NCBI RefSeq assembly: GCF_937898475.1
Contig: NZ_CALEJS010000012.1
Location: 186,001-250,000 of the forward strand
DNA length: 64,000 nucleotides
Source: an uncultured Chitinophaga sp.
Lineage (GTDB): Bacteria > Bacteroidota > Bacteroidia > Chitinophagales > Chitinophagaceae
Direction of reading: 5' to 3'
The notes below the pieces were generated by a model that saw only the letters and a list, made by a program, of their open reading frames with translations, did no database searches and was not told where the DNA came from. The position numbers and the translations under genes are program-made. Of this stretch, positions 52,146-60,095 are shown piece by piece. Every line of letters begins with the position of its first letter. Position 1 is the stretch's first letter.

Positions 52146-53150
52146 TTACTTTGAGATTTCCCCCAAAGCCTTGATGGCGGCCGTATAATCTCTCTTAAAA
52201 GAAATGGCTTTCCTGTAATCATCTGCAGCAGCGGCCAGGTTACCCAGCTGCTCATAGCACTGTCCGCGATAGTAGTAGGCTTCGGCTTCGTTGGGCCGCG
52301 CCCGTGCCGCCAGGTTGAAGTAGGAGAGCCCTGCTTTCCATTGGCGGCGGGCGGTTTCCTGTTTACCCAGGGCAATGTATGCCGGGGCATAGCCGGGATC
52401 TGTTTCCACACAGCGTTTATACGTGGCAGTAGCTTCCTTTGTTTTACCCAGTGCTTCATAATACCTGGCCAGTTCAAAGAGCGGATCGGCATTGGTAGGG
52501 TCCAGCTCCAGGGCCAGCTCATAGTATTGGGGGGCATCTGTTGCACGGCGTGCATGCAGCAGGTCTGCCAGCTCGAGTACGGCGTTGTACTCGCTTTCCT
52601 TACCCGCTGCTGCGATGGCGGCCTTCAGGTGGGCGATGGCCCGGGTAGTATCTTTCTGGTCTTCCGCAATACGGGCCTTCAGGTAAAAGGACTGGGGAAC
52701 AGCCTCCTTTTGCTGCCCCATTACCGCTGCCAGGCTGTCTGCCCGCTTATAATGTCCTTTCTCGATCCAGGCCGTAGCCAGGCGGTATTGCAGGTACGGA
52801 TTGCCTGGCAGGGTGTGCAGGGCCTGCTCAAAATGACCCGCTGCCTTCTCATACTGCTCTGTTACCAGTGCGGCTTCACCGGCGCCCGCCCAATGGTCTG
52901 TTGCCTTCGGGTCAAGCTGGGCTGCCTGCTCAAAATCGTTCAGGGCCAGGGCCGGGTCGGTATTGAAAAGCAGCAGTCCCCTCCGGAAGTACAGGTTAGC
53001 ATTGTCCGGGAACTGGCGGATGGAGTCTGTCAGCGGTAACAGCAGGGCGCTATGCAGCACAGAGTCCCCGGGCTTGTCCGCCTCCCGGCGGGTACCCTTT
53101 TGCTGACAGGCAAGGCATAGGAGCAAAAATAACAGCGGCAGATATTTCAT
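52146..53150 (-). CDS. TPR-repeat lipoprotein
   Basis: Predicted lipoprotein of 334 residues with signal peptide and lipobox CLAC (Cys at residue 15). The remainder is a run of about eight tetratricopeptide repeats, seen for example in ALNDFEQAAQLDPKATDHWAG, YEKAAGHFEQALHTLPGNPYL, YELALELDPTNADPLFELARYY and ALGKQETARRQWKAGLSYFNLA. It probably acts as a protein-binding scaffold in the envelope. Function is unknown and the neighbours give no clue. The gap to thrC downstream contains no gene. Confidence 0.9.
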   Translation of the reverse strand: MKYLPLLFLLLCLACQQKGTRREADKPGDSVLHSALLLPLTDSIRQFPDNANLYFRRGLLLFNTDPALALNDFEQAAQLDPKATDHWAGAGEAALVTEQYEKAAGHFEQALHTLPGNPYLQYRLATAWIEKGHYKRADSLAAVMGQQKEAVPQSFYLKARIAEDQKDTTRAIAHLKAAIAAAGKESEYNAVLELADLLHARRATDAPQYYELALELDPTNADPLFELARYYEALGKTKEATATYKRCVETDPGYAPAYIALGKQETARRQWKAGLSYFNLAARARPNEAEAYYYRGQCYEQLGNLAAAADDYRKAISFKRDYTAAIKALGEISK

Positions 53151-53532
53151 AAGATCAGTCTAAACAAGGCACGAAAATAAGAAGGATAGGGAATAAAACT
53201 AATATCCTGCCGTGTATAAATGCCCGTTTATCCGGCAGATGTACACCCCAGGTCTGATGTGGGCGTATTCCTGCAGGGTCTGTTTATCCTCGCAGCCATC
53301 GGGTTATCATAGGGATAACTGCTATCTATATAAGATAGCTTTCATCCTGGTTACAACCTGACTATATCCAGCTTACATATAGCTTACATCCTCGGGAAAG
53401 CGCCGAACATAGAGCGTTTCCGGGGAGTGCCCGACTGGGATATTGACGAATCTCAACCAGGTAGGGCCTGAAAACACGAAAGGCTGGCCATACTGGCCAG
53501 CCTTTCTATGAGGTAAATGAAGGGCGATCCGC
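53151..53532. other. Gene-free stretch between thrC and the TPR gene
   Basis: No gene is seen in 382 bp. There is a hairpin GCTATCT-ATATA-AGATAGC (53321-53340), a C+G-rich stem-like stretch around 53393-53427 (CGGGAAAGCGC facing GCGTTTCCGGG, imperfect), and the thrC terminator at 53478-53506. The region could contain the promoter of the TPR gene but no TAnnTTTG match is clear. Confidence 0.55.
53478..53506 (-). terminator. Terminator of the thr operon
   Basis: GAAAGGCTGGCC and GGCCAGCCTTTC form a perfect 12-bp stem around ATACT, 27 bp after the thrC stop codon. Confidence 0.85.
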
Positions 53533-54840
53533 TTAGAAACGCATCATCCATTCTTTAAGTGCCTGGTAATCATTGGGTAGTAATACGGCATGTTTGGGTT
53601 GCGCATACAGGGCTTTTACCCTTTGCGGCACCTCGATGGCGGCCTGCAGTTCCCGGGGGGCCGTATCGGCAAATTTTACCGGGTGGGCGGTTTCCAGGAA
53701 GATGCCGCTCACAGGTTGGCCCTGTTGCTGCAGGTATTGCTGCAAACCCAGGTAGCCTACGGCCCCGTGGGGGTCCAGCATATAGCCATGGGCTTTCCAT
53801 ACCTGTTCCATGGCCGCCAAGGTTTGCTGGTCTGTAAAGCTGTAGGATGACATCTGCTGCTGCAGTGAGGGCAGGCTGTTGGAGAACAGCTGCAGGATGC
53901 GCACAAAATTGCTGGGGTCTGCCACGTCCATGGCGTTAGACAGGGTAGGGGTAGCCGGGTGCGGTTCATATTGCCCGCTGCTCATAAAGCGCGGCACGGT
54001 GTCGTTCACATTGGTGCTGGCTACAAAATGTTTTACGGGGAGGCCCATGGCGGTGGCCATGATCCCTGCACAGATATTGCCGAAATTGCCGCTGGGTACC
54101 GAGAATACGATCTCCGGGTTCCATCCTTCCACTTTCACCTGTTTGCAGGCCAGGAGGTAGTAGAACATCTGCGGCAGCCAGCGGGCCACGTTAATGGAGT
54201 TGGCGGAGGTCAGCAGGCAGCGCTGCTGCAGCTCCTGGTCCAGGAAGGCGGTCTTCACCATCCGCTGGCAGTCGTCAAATGTACCCTGGATCTCCAGGGC
54301 GCTGATATTGCCGTCGAGGGTGGTGAGCTGTTTTTCCTGCAGGGTGCTCACTTTCCCGCTGGGATAGAGGATCACCACGCGAACGCCGGGTACGTGGTGA
54401 AAGCCCGCCGCTACGGCGCCCCCGGTATCGCCGGAGGTAGCCACCAGTACGGTAACGGGCCTTTCGTCATTACGGCGGAAATAGCCCAGGCAGCCGGCCA
54501 TAAAGCGGGCGCCTACATCTTTAAAGGCCAGGGTAGGGCCATGGAACAGTTCCAGGGCATAAACGTCTTTTTCCACGGGGCGCAGGGGAAAAGGAAAGCA
54601 GAGCGTGTTGTGTATGATACTTTGCAGGGTGGCGGCAGGGATCTCCTTACCCACAAAGGGCTGGATGGCCCTGTAGGTAATGTCAAAATCGTCATAGTTC
54701 TCCAGGTAGTGCACCAGATCTTTTTCCAGTTCCGGGATATGGTCCGGGAAATACAGCCCCTTATCGGGGGCCAGTCCGGCTACTACGGCCTGTTCAAAAG
54801 ATACGCGGTGACTGTTATCGTTTAAGCTATAATACTGCAT
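53533..54840 (-). CDS. thrC: Threonine synthase
   Basis: PLP enzyme that turns O-phosphohomoserine into threonine, last step of the pathway, cytoplasmic. The protein has 435 residues, of the longer form typical of Bacteroidota and E. coli ThrC. The PLP lysine is in TLAFKDVGARFMAG (about residue 108), the phosphate-binding loop in VATSGDTGGAVAAGF and VPSGNFGNICAG (about 252-263). It starts 2 bp after thrB, so translation is likely coupled. It is last in the thrA-thrB-thrC operon and is followed by a terminator. Confidence 0.97.
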   Translation of the reverse strand: MQYYSLNDNSHRVSFEQAVVAGLAPDKGLYFPDHIPELEKDLVHYLENYDDFDITYRAIQPFVGKEIPAATLQSIIHNTLCFPFPLRPVEKDVYALELFHGPTLAFKDVGARFMAGCLGYFRRNDERPVTVLVATSGDTGGAVAAGFHHVPGVRVVILYPSGKVSTLQEKQLTTLDGNISALEIQGTFDDCQRMVKTAFLDQELQQRCLLTSANSINVARWLPQMFYYLLACKQVKVEGWNPEIVFSVPSGNFGNICAGIMATAMGLPVKHFVASTNVNDTVPRFMSSGQYEPHPATPTLSNAMDVADPSNFVRILQLFSNSLPSLQQQMSSYSFTDQQTLAAMEQVWKAHGYMLDPHGAVGYLGLQQYLQQQGQPVSGIFLETAHPVKFADTAPRELQAAIEVPQRVKALYAQPKHAVLLPNDYQALKEWMMRF

Positions 54841-54842
54841 AC

Positions 54843-55775
54843 TTAGTTGTGTGTTAAAATTTTAACGCCTTCCTTATTGATGGGCGACACGTGTACTTTA
54901 TATTCTACTCCCAGCGGGGCATACACTGTATCCATGGTGGCAGCCACCTGCCTGGCGGTAGCTTCTCCCTTGCTTAGCATGAACACGGAAGGCCCGGAAC
55001 CGGAGATGCCGCCGCCCAATGCGCCCGTTTCCTTGCATTTGAGCTTCAGTTCATAAAAGGCGGGGATCAGGATGGCGCGTACGGGCTCCACGATCACGTC
55101 TTCCAGGGCGCGGCTGATCAGGCCATAGTTCTGCTGATAGAGGCCCGCTATTAGGGCGCCCACGTTGCCCCACTGGCGGATGGCGTCTGTCATCAGCACT
55201 TTCTGTTTCAGTATTTCACGGGCGTCTGAGGTTTTTACTTCTATCTGGGGGTGGATGACGGTCACCCACAGATCATCGGGGGTGTGCAGCCCTGTAATGT
55301 CCAGGGGCTTGTAACTTCTTACCAGGGTAAAGCCCCCCATGATAGCCGGCGCCACGTTGTCTGCATGCGCCGCGCCGCTGGCCAGTCTTTCCCCTTCCAT
55401 GGCAAAGCGTACCAGCTGTTTGGGTGTGAAGGGCTGTCCCAGCAGGTGGTTGGCGCCCACTACGGCGCCTGCGGAGCTGGCGGCGCTGGACCCGATACCG
55501 CTGCCGGGCTGAATATTTTTGAAGATCTCTACCTCAAAACCTGTTTCCGGGTTGTCATATTTCTGCAGCAATGCCTGCAGGGCCACACCCGCCACATTCT
55601 GTGCGGCATCGGTAGAGAGTTGTGCGCCGTGTACTGCTTTGATCTGCACACCGGGGATCTCGCTTTTCCGGATGATCATCTCATCGCCGGGGGCATCCAT
55701 CGCCAATCCTACTACATCAAAGCCGCAGGCTACATTTGCAACGGTAGCGGGGGCAAATACTTTTATATAGTCCAT
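54843..55775 (-). CDS. thrB: Homoserine kinase
   Basis: GHMP-family kinase that phosphorylates L-homoserine, cytoplasmic. The protein has 310 residues, normal length. The N-terminal motif ATVANVACGFDVVGLA, the ATP loop PGSGIGSSAASSAG (about residues 91-104) and the C-terminal motif GGGISGSGPSVFML (about 252-266) define the family. It lies 95 bp after thrA, a gap filled with repeat words, and 2 bp before thrC. Confidence 0.97.
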   Translation of the reverse strand: MDYIKVFAPATVANVACGFDVVGLAMDAPGDEMIIRKSEIPGVQIKAVHGAQLSTDAAQNVAGVALQALLQKYDNPETGFEVEIFKNIQPGSGIGSSAASSAGAVVGANHLLGQPFTPKQLVRFAMEGERLASGAAHADNVAPAIMGGFTLVRSYKPLDITGLHTPDDLWVTVIHPQIEVKTSDAREILKQKVLMTDAIRQWGNVGALIAGLYQQNYGLISRALEDVIVEPVRAILIPAFYELKLKCKETGALGGGISGSGPSVFMLSKGEATARQVAATMDTVYAPLGVEYKVHVSPINKEGVKILTHN

Positions 55776-55870
55776 TTGTCTGTTTTTATATTGAACGCTG
55801 AAGGCTGCACGCTGCCTGTGTTTTGCGCTGAGCGTTTAGCGCTTCGCGTTATGCTTTATGCGTACAGCGT
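55776..55870. repeat. Intergenic word repeat between thrA and thrB
   Basis: Words ACGCTGAAGGCTGCACGCTG (55793-55812) and GCGCTGAGCGTTTAGCGC (55827-55844) alternate with TTCGCGTTATGC and GTACAGCGTTTAACG. The arms can partly pair. This is another word family of the kind seen in other gaps. Confidence 0.5.
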
Positions 55871-58321
55871 TTAACGTACCGTCCTGATGATGTCCGCAAA
55901 AATGCCGGAGGCTGTTACATCGGCGCCTGCGCCCGCTCCTCTTACGATCAGCGGTTGCTCGCTATACCGGTTGGTAGTGTAAAGTACGATATTATCCTTG
56001 CCTTCCAGCTTGAAGAAAGGATGATCCGGCGCAACGGATTGCAGTCCTACGGAGGCTTTGCCGTTCTCATAGCGGGCCACGAACTTCAGCCGTTTGCCTT
56101 CCTTGTCGGCCTGCTGCCGCAGCTCTCTGAAGTGCGCTGCATGTACATCCAGCTGCTCATAGAAGCCGGCTACGGAAGGGGCTTCGAGGCAGGCGGGCGG
56201 CAGGAAGGAGTGGTTGGTAATTTCGTTCAGCTCCATTACTGCGCCGCTTTCGCGTGCCAGTATCAGGATCTTGCGCATCACGTCTGTACCGCTGAGGTCT
56301 ATACGCGGATCCGGCTCTGTATAGCCTTCATCCTGTGCGGCCTGCACCACATCCCTGAAGGAAGCATCGCCGGTAAAGTGATTGAATACATAGTTAAGGC
56401 TGCCGGATAATACCGCGGCAATGCTGTTCACCTTATCGCCGCTGCGTATCAGGTCGTTCAGGGTGTTGATCACCGGGAGCCCTGCGCCCACATTGGTTTC
56501 GAAGAGGAAAGAGGCATTATAGCGGCGTGCCAGGTCTTTCAGCTTTTTATAGGCCGCATAGTCAGACGAGCAGGCGATCTTGTTACAGGTCACCACGGAG
56601 ATACCGTGCTGCAGGAACTCCCCGTATACGGCTGCTACATCTGCACTGGCGGTATTATCCACAAATACGCTGTTGCGCAGGTTGAGGGACTTTATTTTCT
56701 GCACAAAGGCCCACATGTCGCTGGGTTCGCCCTTTTCCTGTAATTGATCGCGCCATTGGGAAAGCTGTATGCTTTCATGGCCGAACAGCATTTTGCGGCT
56801 GTTGGCAATGCCGGTTACCCTTATCTGCAGGCCCAGCTCCTGTTGCAGGTAGTTGTGCTGCTGCTCCAGCTGTTCCAGCAGCTTGCTGCCAACGTTGCCT
56901 ACCCCGGCAATGAAAACGTTCACCTGTTTGAGCGGTTCTTCAAAGAAGGCTTCGTGGATCACGTTGAGGGCTTTCTTGATATCGGCCCGGTTGATCACGG
57001 CAGAGATGTTCTTTTCGGTAGAGCCCTGTGCAATGGCGCGAACGTTGACACCGTTGCGGCCCAGAGCACCGAACAGCTTACCGCTGGTGCCGTGGTGGTT
57101 CTTCATCTTATCGCCCACAACGGCCACAATGCACATATCCCTTTCCACCAGCAGCGGTTCTATCTGCTTTTCCTGGATCTCCTGCGCAAACTCGCTGTCT
57201 ACCGTTGTTTTGGCTTTCAGCATATCCGCTTCGTGTATGCCTACGGTGATGGAGTGCTCGGAAGAGCTCTGGGTGATGAGGACCACGTTGATGCGTTCCT
57301 GTAACAGTGCGTCAAAGAGGCGTTTGGAGAAGCCGGGTATACCGATCATGCCGCTGCCTTCCAGGGTAAGCAGGGCAATATGCTGAATACCGGAAATACC
57401 GGTAACGGGGTAGCTGCGGTTATGGCCATCCTGTACATGGATCAGGGTGCCATAATCTTCCGGGGCAAAGGTGTTCCTGATCCAGATGGGAATGCGTTTA
57501 TTCATTACCGGTTGGATGGTGGGAGGGTAGATCACTTTGGCGCCGAAGTGCGACAGCTCCATGGCTTCTTCGTAGCTGATATGGGGAATGGGAATGGCCT
57601 GGGATACGAGGCGCGGGTCGGCCGTCATCATACCACTAACGTCGGTCCATATATCCAGCACTTCCGCGTTGAGTGCGGCGGCCATGATAGCGGCGGTATA
57701 GTCAGATCCGCCGCGGCCCAGGGTAGTGGTCTCGCCTTCGGGCGTAGCCGCCACAAAGCCCGGTATCACTACATAGTCGGCCTTTTCTTCCTGGAAGTAT
57801 TCGCCTATCTGGTGATTGGTAGCTAAGAAGTTGACGTGGGCGGCGCCAAAGTGGGCGTCTGTCAGGATCAGTTCCCGGCTGTCTTTCCAGGTGGCCGGGG
57901 CGCCCAGTTGTTTCAGCTTTTCTGTGAGGAGGTAGGATGACATCAGTTCTCCAAAGCTCATGATCTTGTCGAGCGAGCGTTTGCTCAGTTCTCCCACCTG
58001 GAAAATACCATCGCAAAGGATCTCGAGGGCATTGAGTTTTTTCTTTACCTGGCTTATCAGGCTGCTCTGGGCGGTGATAGGGAAGAGGGTGCGGATAGTG
58101 TCGAGGTGTTGGGTCTCGATCTCTGCCAGTAGCTCCTTGTATGGTTCCTGCGATTGTCCGGCCAGCTGACCGCAGCGGATCAGCTTATCGGTGATGCCGC
58201 TCATCGCCGAAGCCACGATCACGAAGCGGCCCTGGGGCTTCTGATGGAGTATGATATTGCAAACCTGTTCTATGGCCCTGGTACTGCCCATGGAAGTACC
58301 TCCGAATTTTAATACCTGCAT
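55871..58321 (-). CDS. thrA: Bifunctional aspartokinase/homoserine dehydrogenase I
   Basis: Two-enzyme protein for the first and third steps of threonine synthesis, cytoplasmic, 816 residues. The ATG at 58321 (MQVLKFGGTSMGS) is the usual start; the frame continues upstream to 58345. The aspartokinase covers about 1-300 (KFGGTS, GRGGSDYTA), two ACT regulatory domains about 310-455 (including the threonine-binding part), and the homoserine dehydrogenase about 465-816 (FIAGVGNVGSKLLE, LFETNVGAGLPVI, AQDEGYTEPDPRIDLSG). It leads the operon thrABC and is preceded by a Thr-rich leader peptide, so transcription is probably attenuated by threonine supply. Confidence 0.97.
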   Translation of the reverse strand: MQVLKFGGTSMGSTRAIEQVCNIILHQKPQGRFVIVASAMSGITDKLIRCGQLAGQSQEPYKELLAEIETQHLDTIRTLFPITAQSSLISQVKKKLNALEILCDGIFQVGELSKRSLDKIMSFGELMSSYLLTEKLKQLGAPATWKDSRELILTDAHFGAAHVNFLATNHQIGEYFQEEKADYVVIPGFVAATPEGETTTLGRGGSDYTAAIMAAALNAEVLDIWTDVSGMMTADPRLVSQAIPIPHISYEEAMELSHFGAKVIYPPTIQPVMNKRIPIWIRNTFAPEDYGTLIHVQDGHNRSYPVTGISGIQHIALLTLEGSGMIGIPGFSKRLFDALLQERINVVLITQSSSEHSITVGIHEADMLKAKTTVDSEFAQEIQEKQIEPLLVERDMCIVAVVGDKMKNHHGTSGKLFGALGRNGVNVRAIAQGSTEKNISAVINRADIKKALNVIHEAFFEEPLKQVNVFIAGVGNVGSKLLEQLEQQHNYLQQELGLQIRVTGIANSRKMLFGHESIQLSQWRDQLQEKGEPSDMWAFVQKIKSLNLRNSVFVDNTASADVAAVYGEFLQHGISVVTCNKIACSSDYAAYKKLKDLARRYNASFLFETNVGAGLPVINTLNDLIRSGDKVNSIAAVLSGSLNYVFNHFTGDASFRDVVQAAQDEGYTEPDPRIDLSGTDVMRKILILARESGAVMELNEITNHSFLPPACLEAPSVAGFYEQLDVHAAHFRELRQQADKEGKRLKFVARYENGKASVGLQSVAPDHPFFKLEGKDNIVLYTTNRYSEQPLIVRGAGAGADVTASGIFADIIRTVR

Positions 58322-58408
58322 GTAAAAGCGTATTTGTGCGTACAAAAAGATGATCTCCCTTCCGGGAACTTACCACGTTGCTGGTGGTCATTGGGTGATA
58401 TGTTAACA

Positions 58409-58513
58409 TTAACCCCGGAGCGGGGTTGTAATGGTGGTAGTGGTAATAGTGCTGATGCCGGCCCCGGAGAAGGAGCGGGAAACAGAAGTGAAATATGTGG
58501 ATTTCAGTAGCAC
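58409..58513 (-). CDS. thrL: Threonine operon leader peptide (Thr/Ile-rich)
   Basis: Short reading frame of 34 residues from a GTG at 58513 to a TAA at 58409-58411, on the minus strand before thrA. Residues 20-30 read I-S-T-I-T-T-T-T-I-T-T, encoded by consecutive Thr and Ile codons, and the frame ends PLRG. This is the pattern of the thr attenuation leaders known from enteric bacteria and reported for other phyla. A 7-bp stem AACCCCG/CGGGGTT overlaps the last codons (58411-58427). The promoter fits a start at about 58535, so the GTG is the first start in the RNA. The start codon choice is the least certain part. Confidence 0.8.
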   Translation of the reverse strand: MLLKSTYFTSVSRSFSGAGISTITTTTITTPLRG

Positions 58514-58540
58514 TATTAAGGATTTTTTACTTTTCCACAA

Positions 58541-58571
58541 CAAAAGTGGTTATTTTATCCCGAAAAAACAA
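58541..58571 (-). promoter_or_regulatory. Promoter of the thr leader and operon
   Basis: On the minus strand TTG (+ strand 58569-58571), a 20-bp spacer and CACTTTTG (58541-58548) fit the Bacteroidota promoter with one mismatch in the -7 (C for T). It places the transcript start near 58535, before the leader GTG. No other good candidate lies between here and the leader. Confidence 0.6.
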
Positions 58572-58608
58572 TTGAATTGTCAAAGTTTTGAAATTATTTA
58601 AAGAAACG

Positions 58609-58681
58609 TTTGAAAGTTTGAGGGTTTGAAAGTTTGAAGGCGTCCCAAACGGGGAGGTTATCTTCAAACTTTCAAACTTTC
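58609..58681. repeat. Intergenic hairpin, GTTTGAAAG word family
   Basis: GTTTGAAAGTTTGAAG (58624-58639) pairs perfectly with CTTCAAACTTTCAAAC (58662-58677) around a 22-nt loop that holds GGCGTCCCAAACG. GTTTGAAAGTTTGAGGG words extend the left arm to about 58609. It lies between the divergent thr and hmgA transcripts. Confidence 0.8.
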
Positions 58682-58683
58682 GA

Positions 58684-58691
58684 TATATTTG
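58684..58691 (+). promoter_or_regulatory. -7 element before the small ORF and hmgA
   Basis: TATATTTG is an exact match to TAnnTTTG, 9 bp before the ATG of the small ORF at 58701. No -33 element is clear in the adjoining repeat. Confidence 0.55.
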
Positions 58692-58700
58692 AGTGGCGTT

Positions 58701-58808
58701 ATGACTTACTTCCGCAACTTTACATATCACATCGATAAGCGAAAATGGAAATACTATTTCCTGCTGGCCACGCTGGCGATGGATTCGGTGATGCCTGCTA
58801 CAAGGTAG
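58701..58808 (+). CDS. Small ORF of 35 codons upstream of hmgA
   Basis: Reading frame with ATG at 58701 and TAG at 58806-58808. The product would be basic and aromatic at the start (MTYFRNFTYHIDKRKWKYYF) and then hydrophobic (LLATLAMDSVMP). It has its own consensus -7 element. It ends 60 bp before hmgA, so it could be a leader ORF for hmgA, the leftover 5' end of a lost gene, or chance. I do not recognise it. Confidence 0.35.
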   Translation: MTYFRNFTYHIDKRKWKYYFLLATLAMDSVMPATR

Positions 58809-58868
58809 GCCTGCTTCGTGGCTGCTGCCCGTTTCTTCTATACTATCATACATCAAAAACATTTTAAC

Positions 58869-60026
58869 ATGCCTCAATATCATCGGCTGGGACAAATTCC
58901 CCATAAACGTCATACCCAGTTCCGTAAGCCGGATGGCAGCCTGTATTCAGAACAGCTGTTCTCTACGGAAGGGTTCTCATCGCATTATTCATTGTTGTAC
59001 CATTGTCATCCGCCCACGGAGATCATAAAAGTGGACGAACCTTACCCGGTTGCGCCCCGCATCGCAGAAGAGAAGATGCTGAAGCACCGCAGCTTCCAGG
59101 GCTTCCAGGTTCAGCCGGTAGCAGATTTCCTGGAGAGCCGTAAACCGGTGCTGGTGAACAGCGATTGTCATATCTCGCTGGCGGCGCCGCAGCAAAGCAT
59201 GCAGGATTATTTCTACAAGAATGCCGATGCGGATGAGCTGATCTTTGTGCATGAGGGCAGCGGTATATTGCATACGCAATACGGGCAGCTGCCTTTTGGT
59301 TATGGGGATTACCTGGTGATCCCCAGGGGTACTATTTACCAGATAGCTTTCGCCGGCAGTGAGAACCGTTTATTCATCGTAGAATCGTTTAGTCCTATCC
59401 GTTTCCCCAAACGGTACCTGAGCCAGTATGGCCAGCTGATGGAGCATGCGCCCTTCTGTGAACGCGATATCCGCCAGCCGCAGGACCTGGAAACCATTGA
59501 CCAGGCAGGTGATTTTGTGATCAGGATCAAAAAAAAGGGGATGATGTACCCCATTCATTACGCGCATCATCCGTTTGATGTAGTGGGCTGGGATGGCTGC
59601 GAATATCCTTTTGCGTTCTCTATTCATGATTTTGAGCCGATCACCGGGCGGGTGCATCAGCCACCGCCGGTGCACCAGACCTTTGAGGGCACTAATTTCG
59701 TGGTATGTTCTTTTTGTCCAAGGTTGTTCGACTATCATCCGCAGTCTGTTCCTGCGCCGTATAATCACAGCAATATAGACAGCGATGAACTGCTGTATTA
59801 TGTTGATGGCGATTTTATGAGCCGCAAGCATGTGACGAGGGGAATGATCACCCTGCACCCGGGCGGCATACCGCATGGGCCGCATCCCGGCGCGGTAGAG
59901 AAGAGTATTGGCGCTAAGGAGACAAAGGAACTGGCGGTGATGGTAGATACTTTTCATCCGCTGCAGATCACGGAGGAGGCGCTGAAGATAGAAGATGCAA
60001 AGTACGTGATGAGCTGGGCGGAGTAA
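58869..60026 (+). CDS. hmgA: Homogentisate 1,2-dioxygenase
   Basis: Fe(II) ring-cleaving enzyme of tyrosine and phenylalanine breakdown; opens homogentisate to maleylacetoacetate in the cytoplasm. The protein has 385 residues from the ATG at 58869 (the upstream frame to 58818 adds unrelated residues), shorter than the usual 430-450 as in other Bacteroidota. Cupin-fold segments are visible: DELIFVHEGSGILHTQYGQLPFGYGDYLVIPRG (about 122-155; key parts ELIFVHEG and YLVIPRGT), YPIHYAHHPFDVVGWDG, and MITLHPGGIPHGPHPG near the end, where the iron His/Glu residues lie. No other genes of the pathway are in the window. Confidence 0.93.
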   Translation: MPQYHRLGQIPHKRHTQFRKPDGSLYSEQLFSTEGFSSHYSLLYHCHPPTEIIKVDEPYPVAPRIAEEKMLKHRSFQGFQVQPVADFLESRKPVLVNSDCHISLAAPQQSMQDYFYKNADADELIFVHEGSGILHTQYGQLPFGYGDYLVIPRGTIYQIAFAGSENRLFIVESFSPIRFPKRYLSQYGQLMEHAPFCERDIRQPQDLETIDQAGDFVIRIKKKGMMYPIHYAHHPFDVVGWDGCEYPFAFSIHDFEPITGRVHQPPPVHQTFEGTNFVVCSFCPRLFDYHPQSVPAPYNHSNIDSDELLYYVDGDFMSRKHVTRGMITLHPGGIPHGPHPGAVEKSIGAKETKELAVMVDTFHPLQITEEALKIEDAKYVMSWAE

Positions 60027-60043
60027 TATTGCCGGAAAATTTC

Positions 60044-60076
60044 AGGGGCTGACACAGTGGATGGTCAGCCCCTTTT
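60044..60076. terminator. Two-way terminator between hmgA and the cytochrome-like gene
   Basis: AGGGGCTGAC (60044-60053) pairs with GTCAGCCCCT (60064-60073) around a 10-nt loop, followed by TTTT on the + strand. The genes on both sides converge on it. Confidence 0.85.
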
Positions 60077-60095
60077 CAATTATTGCCCCCTTTAT

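Noticed and set aside
58527..58913. 128-codon frame on the minus strand over the thr/hmgA gap
   Set aside because: It runs across the repeat hairpin and the start of hmgA and contains no family motif; a shadow frame.
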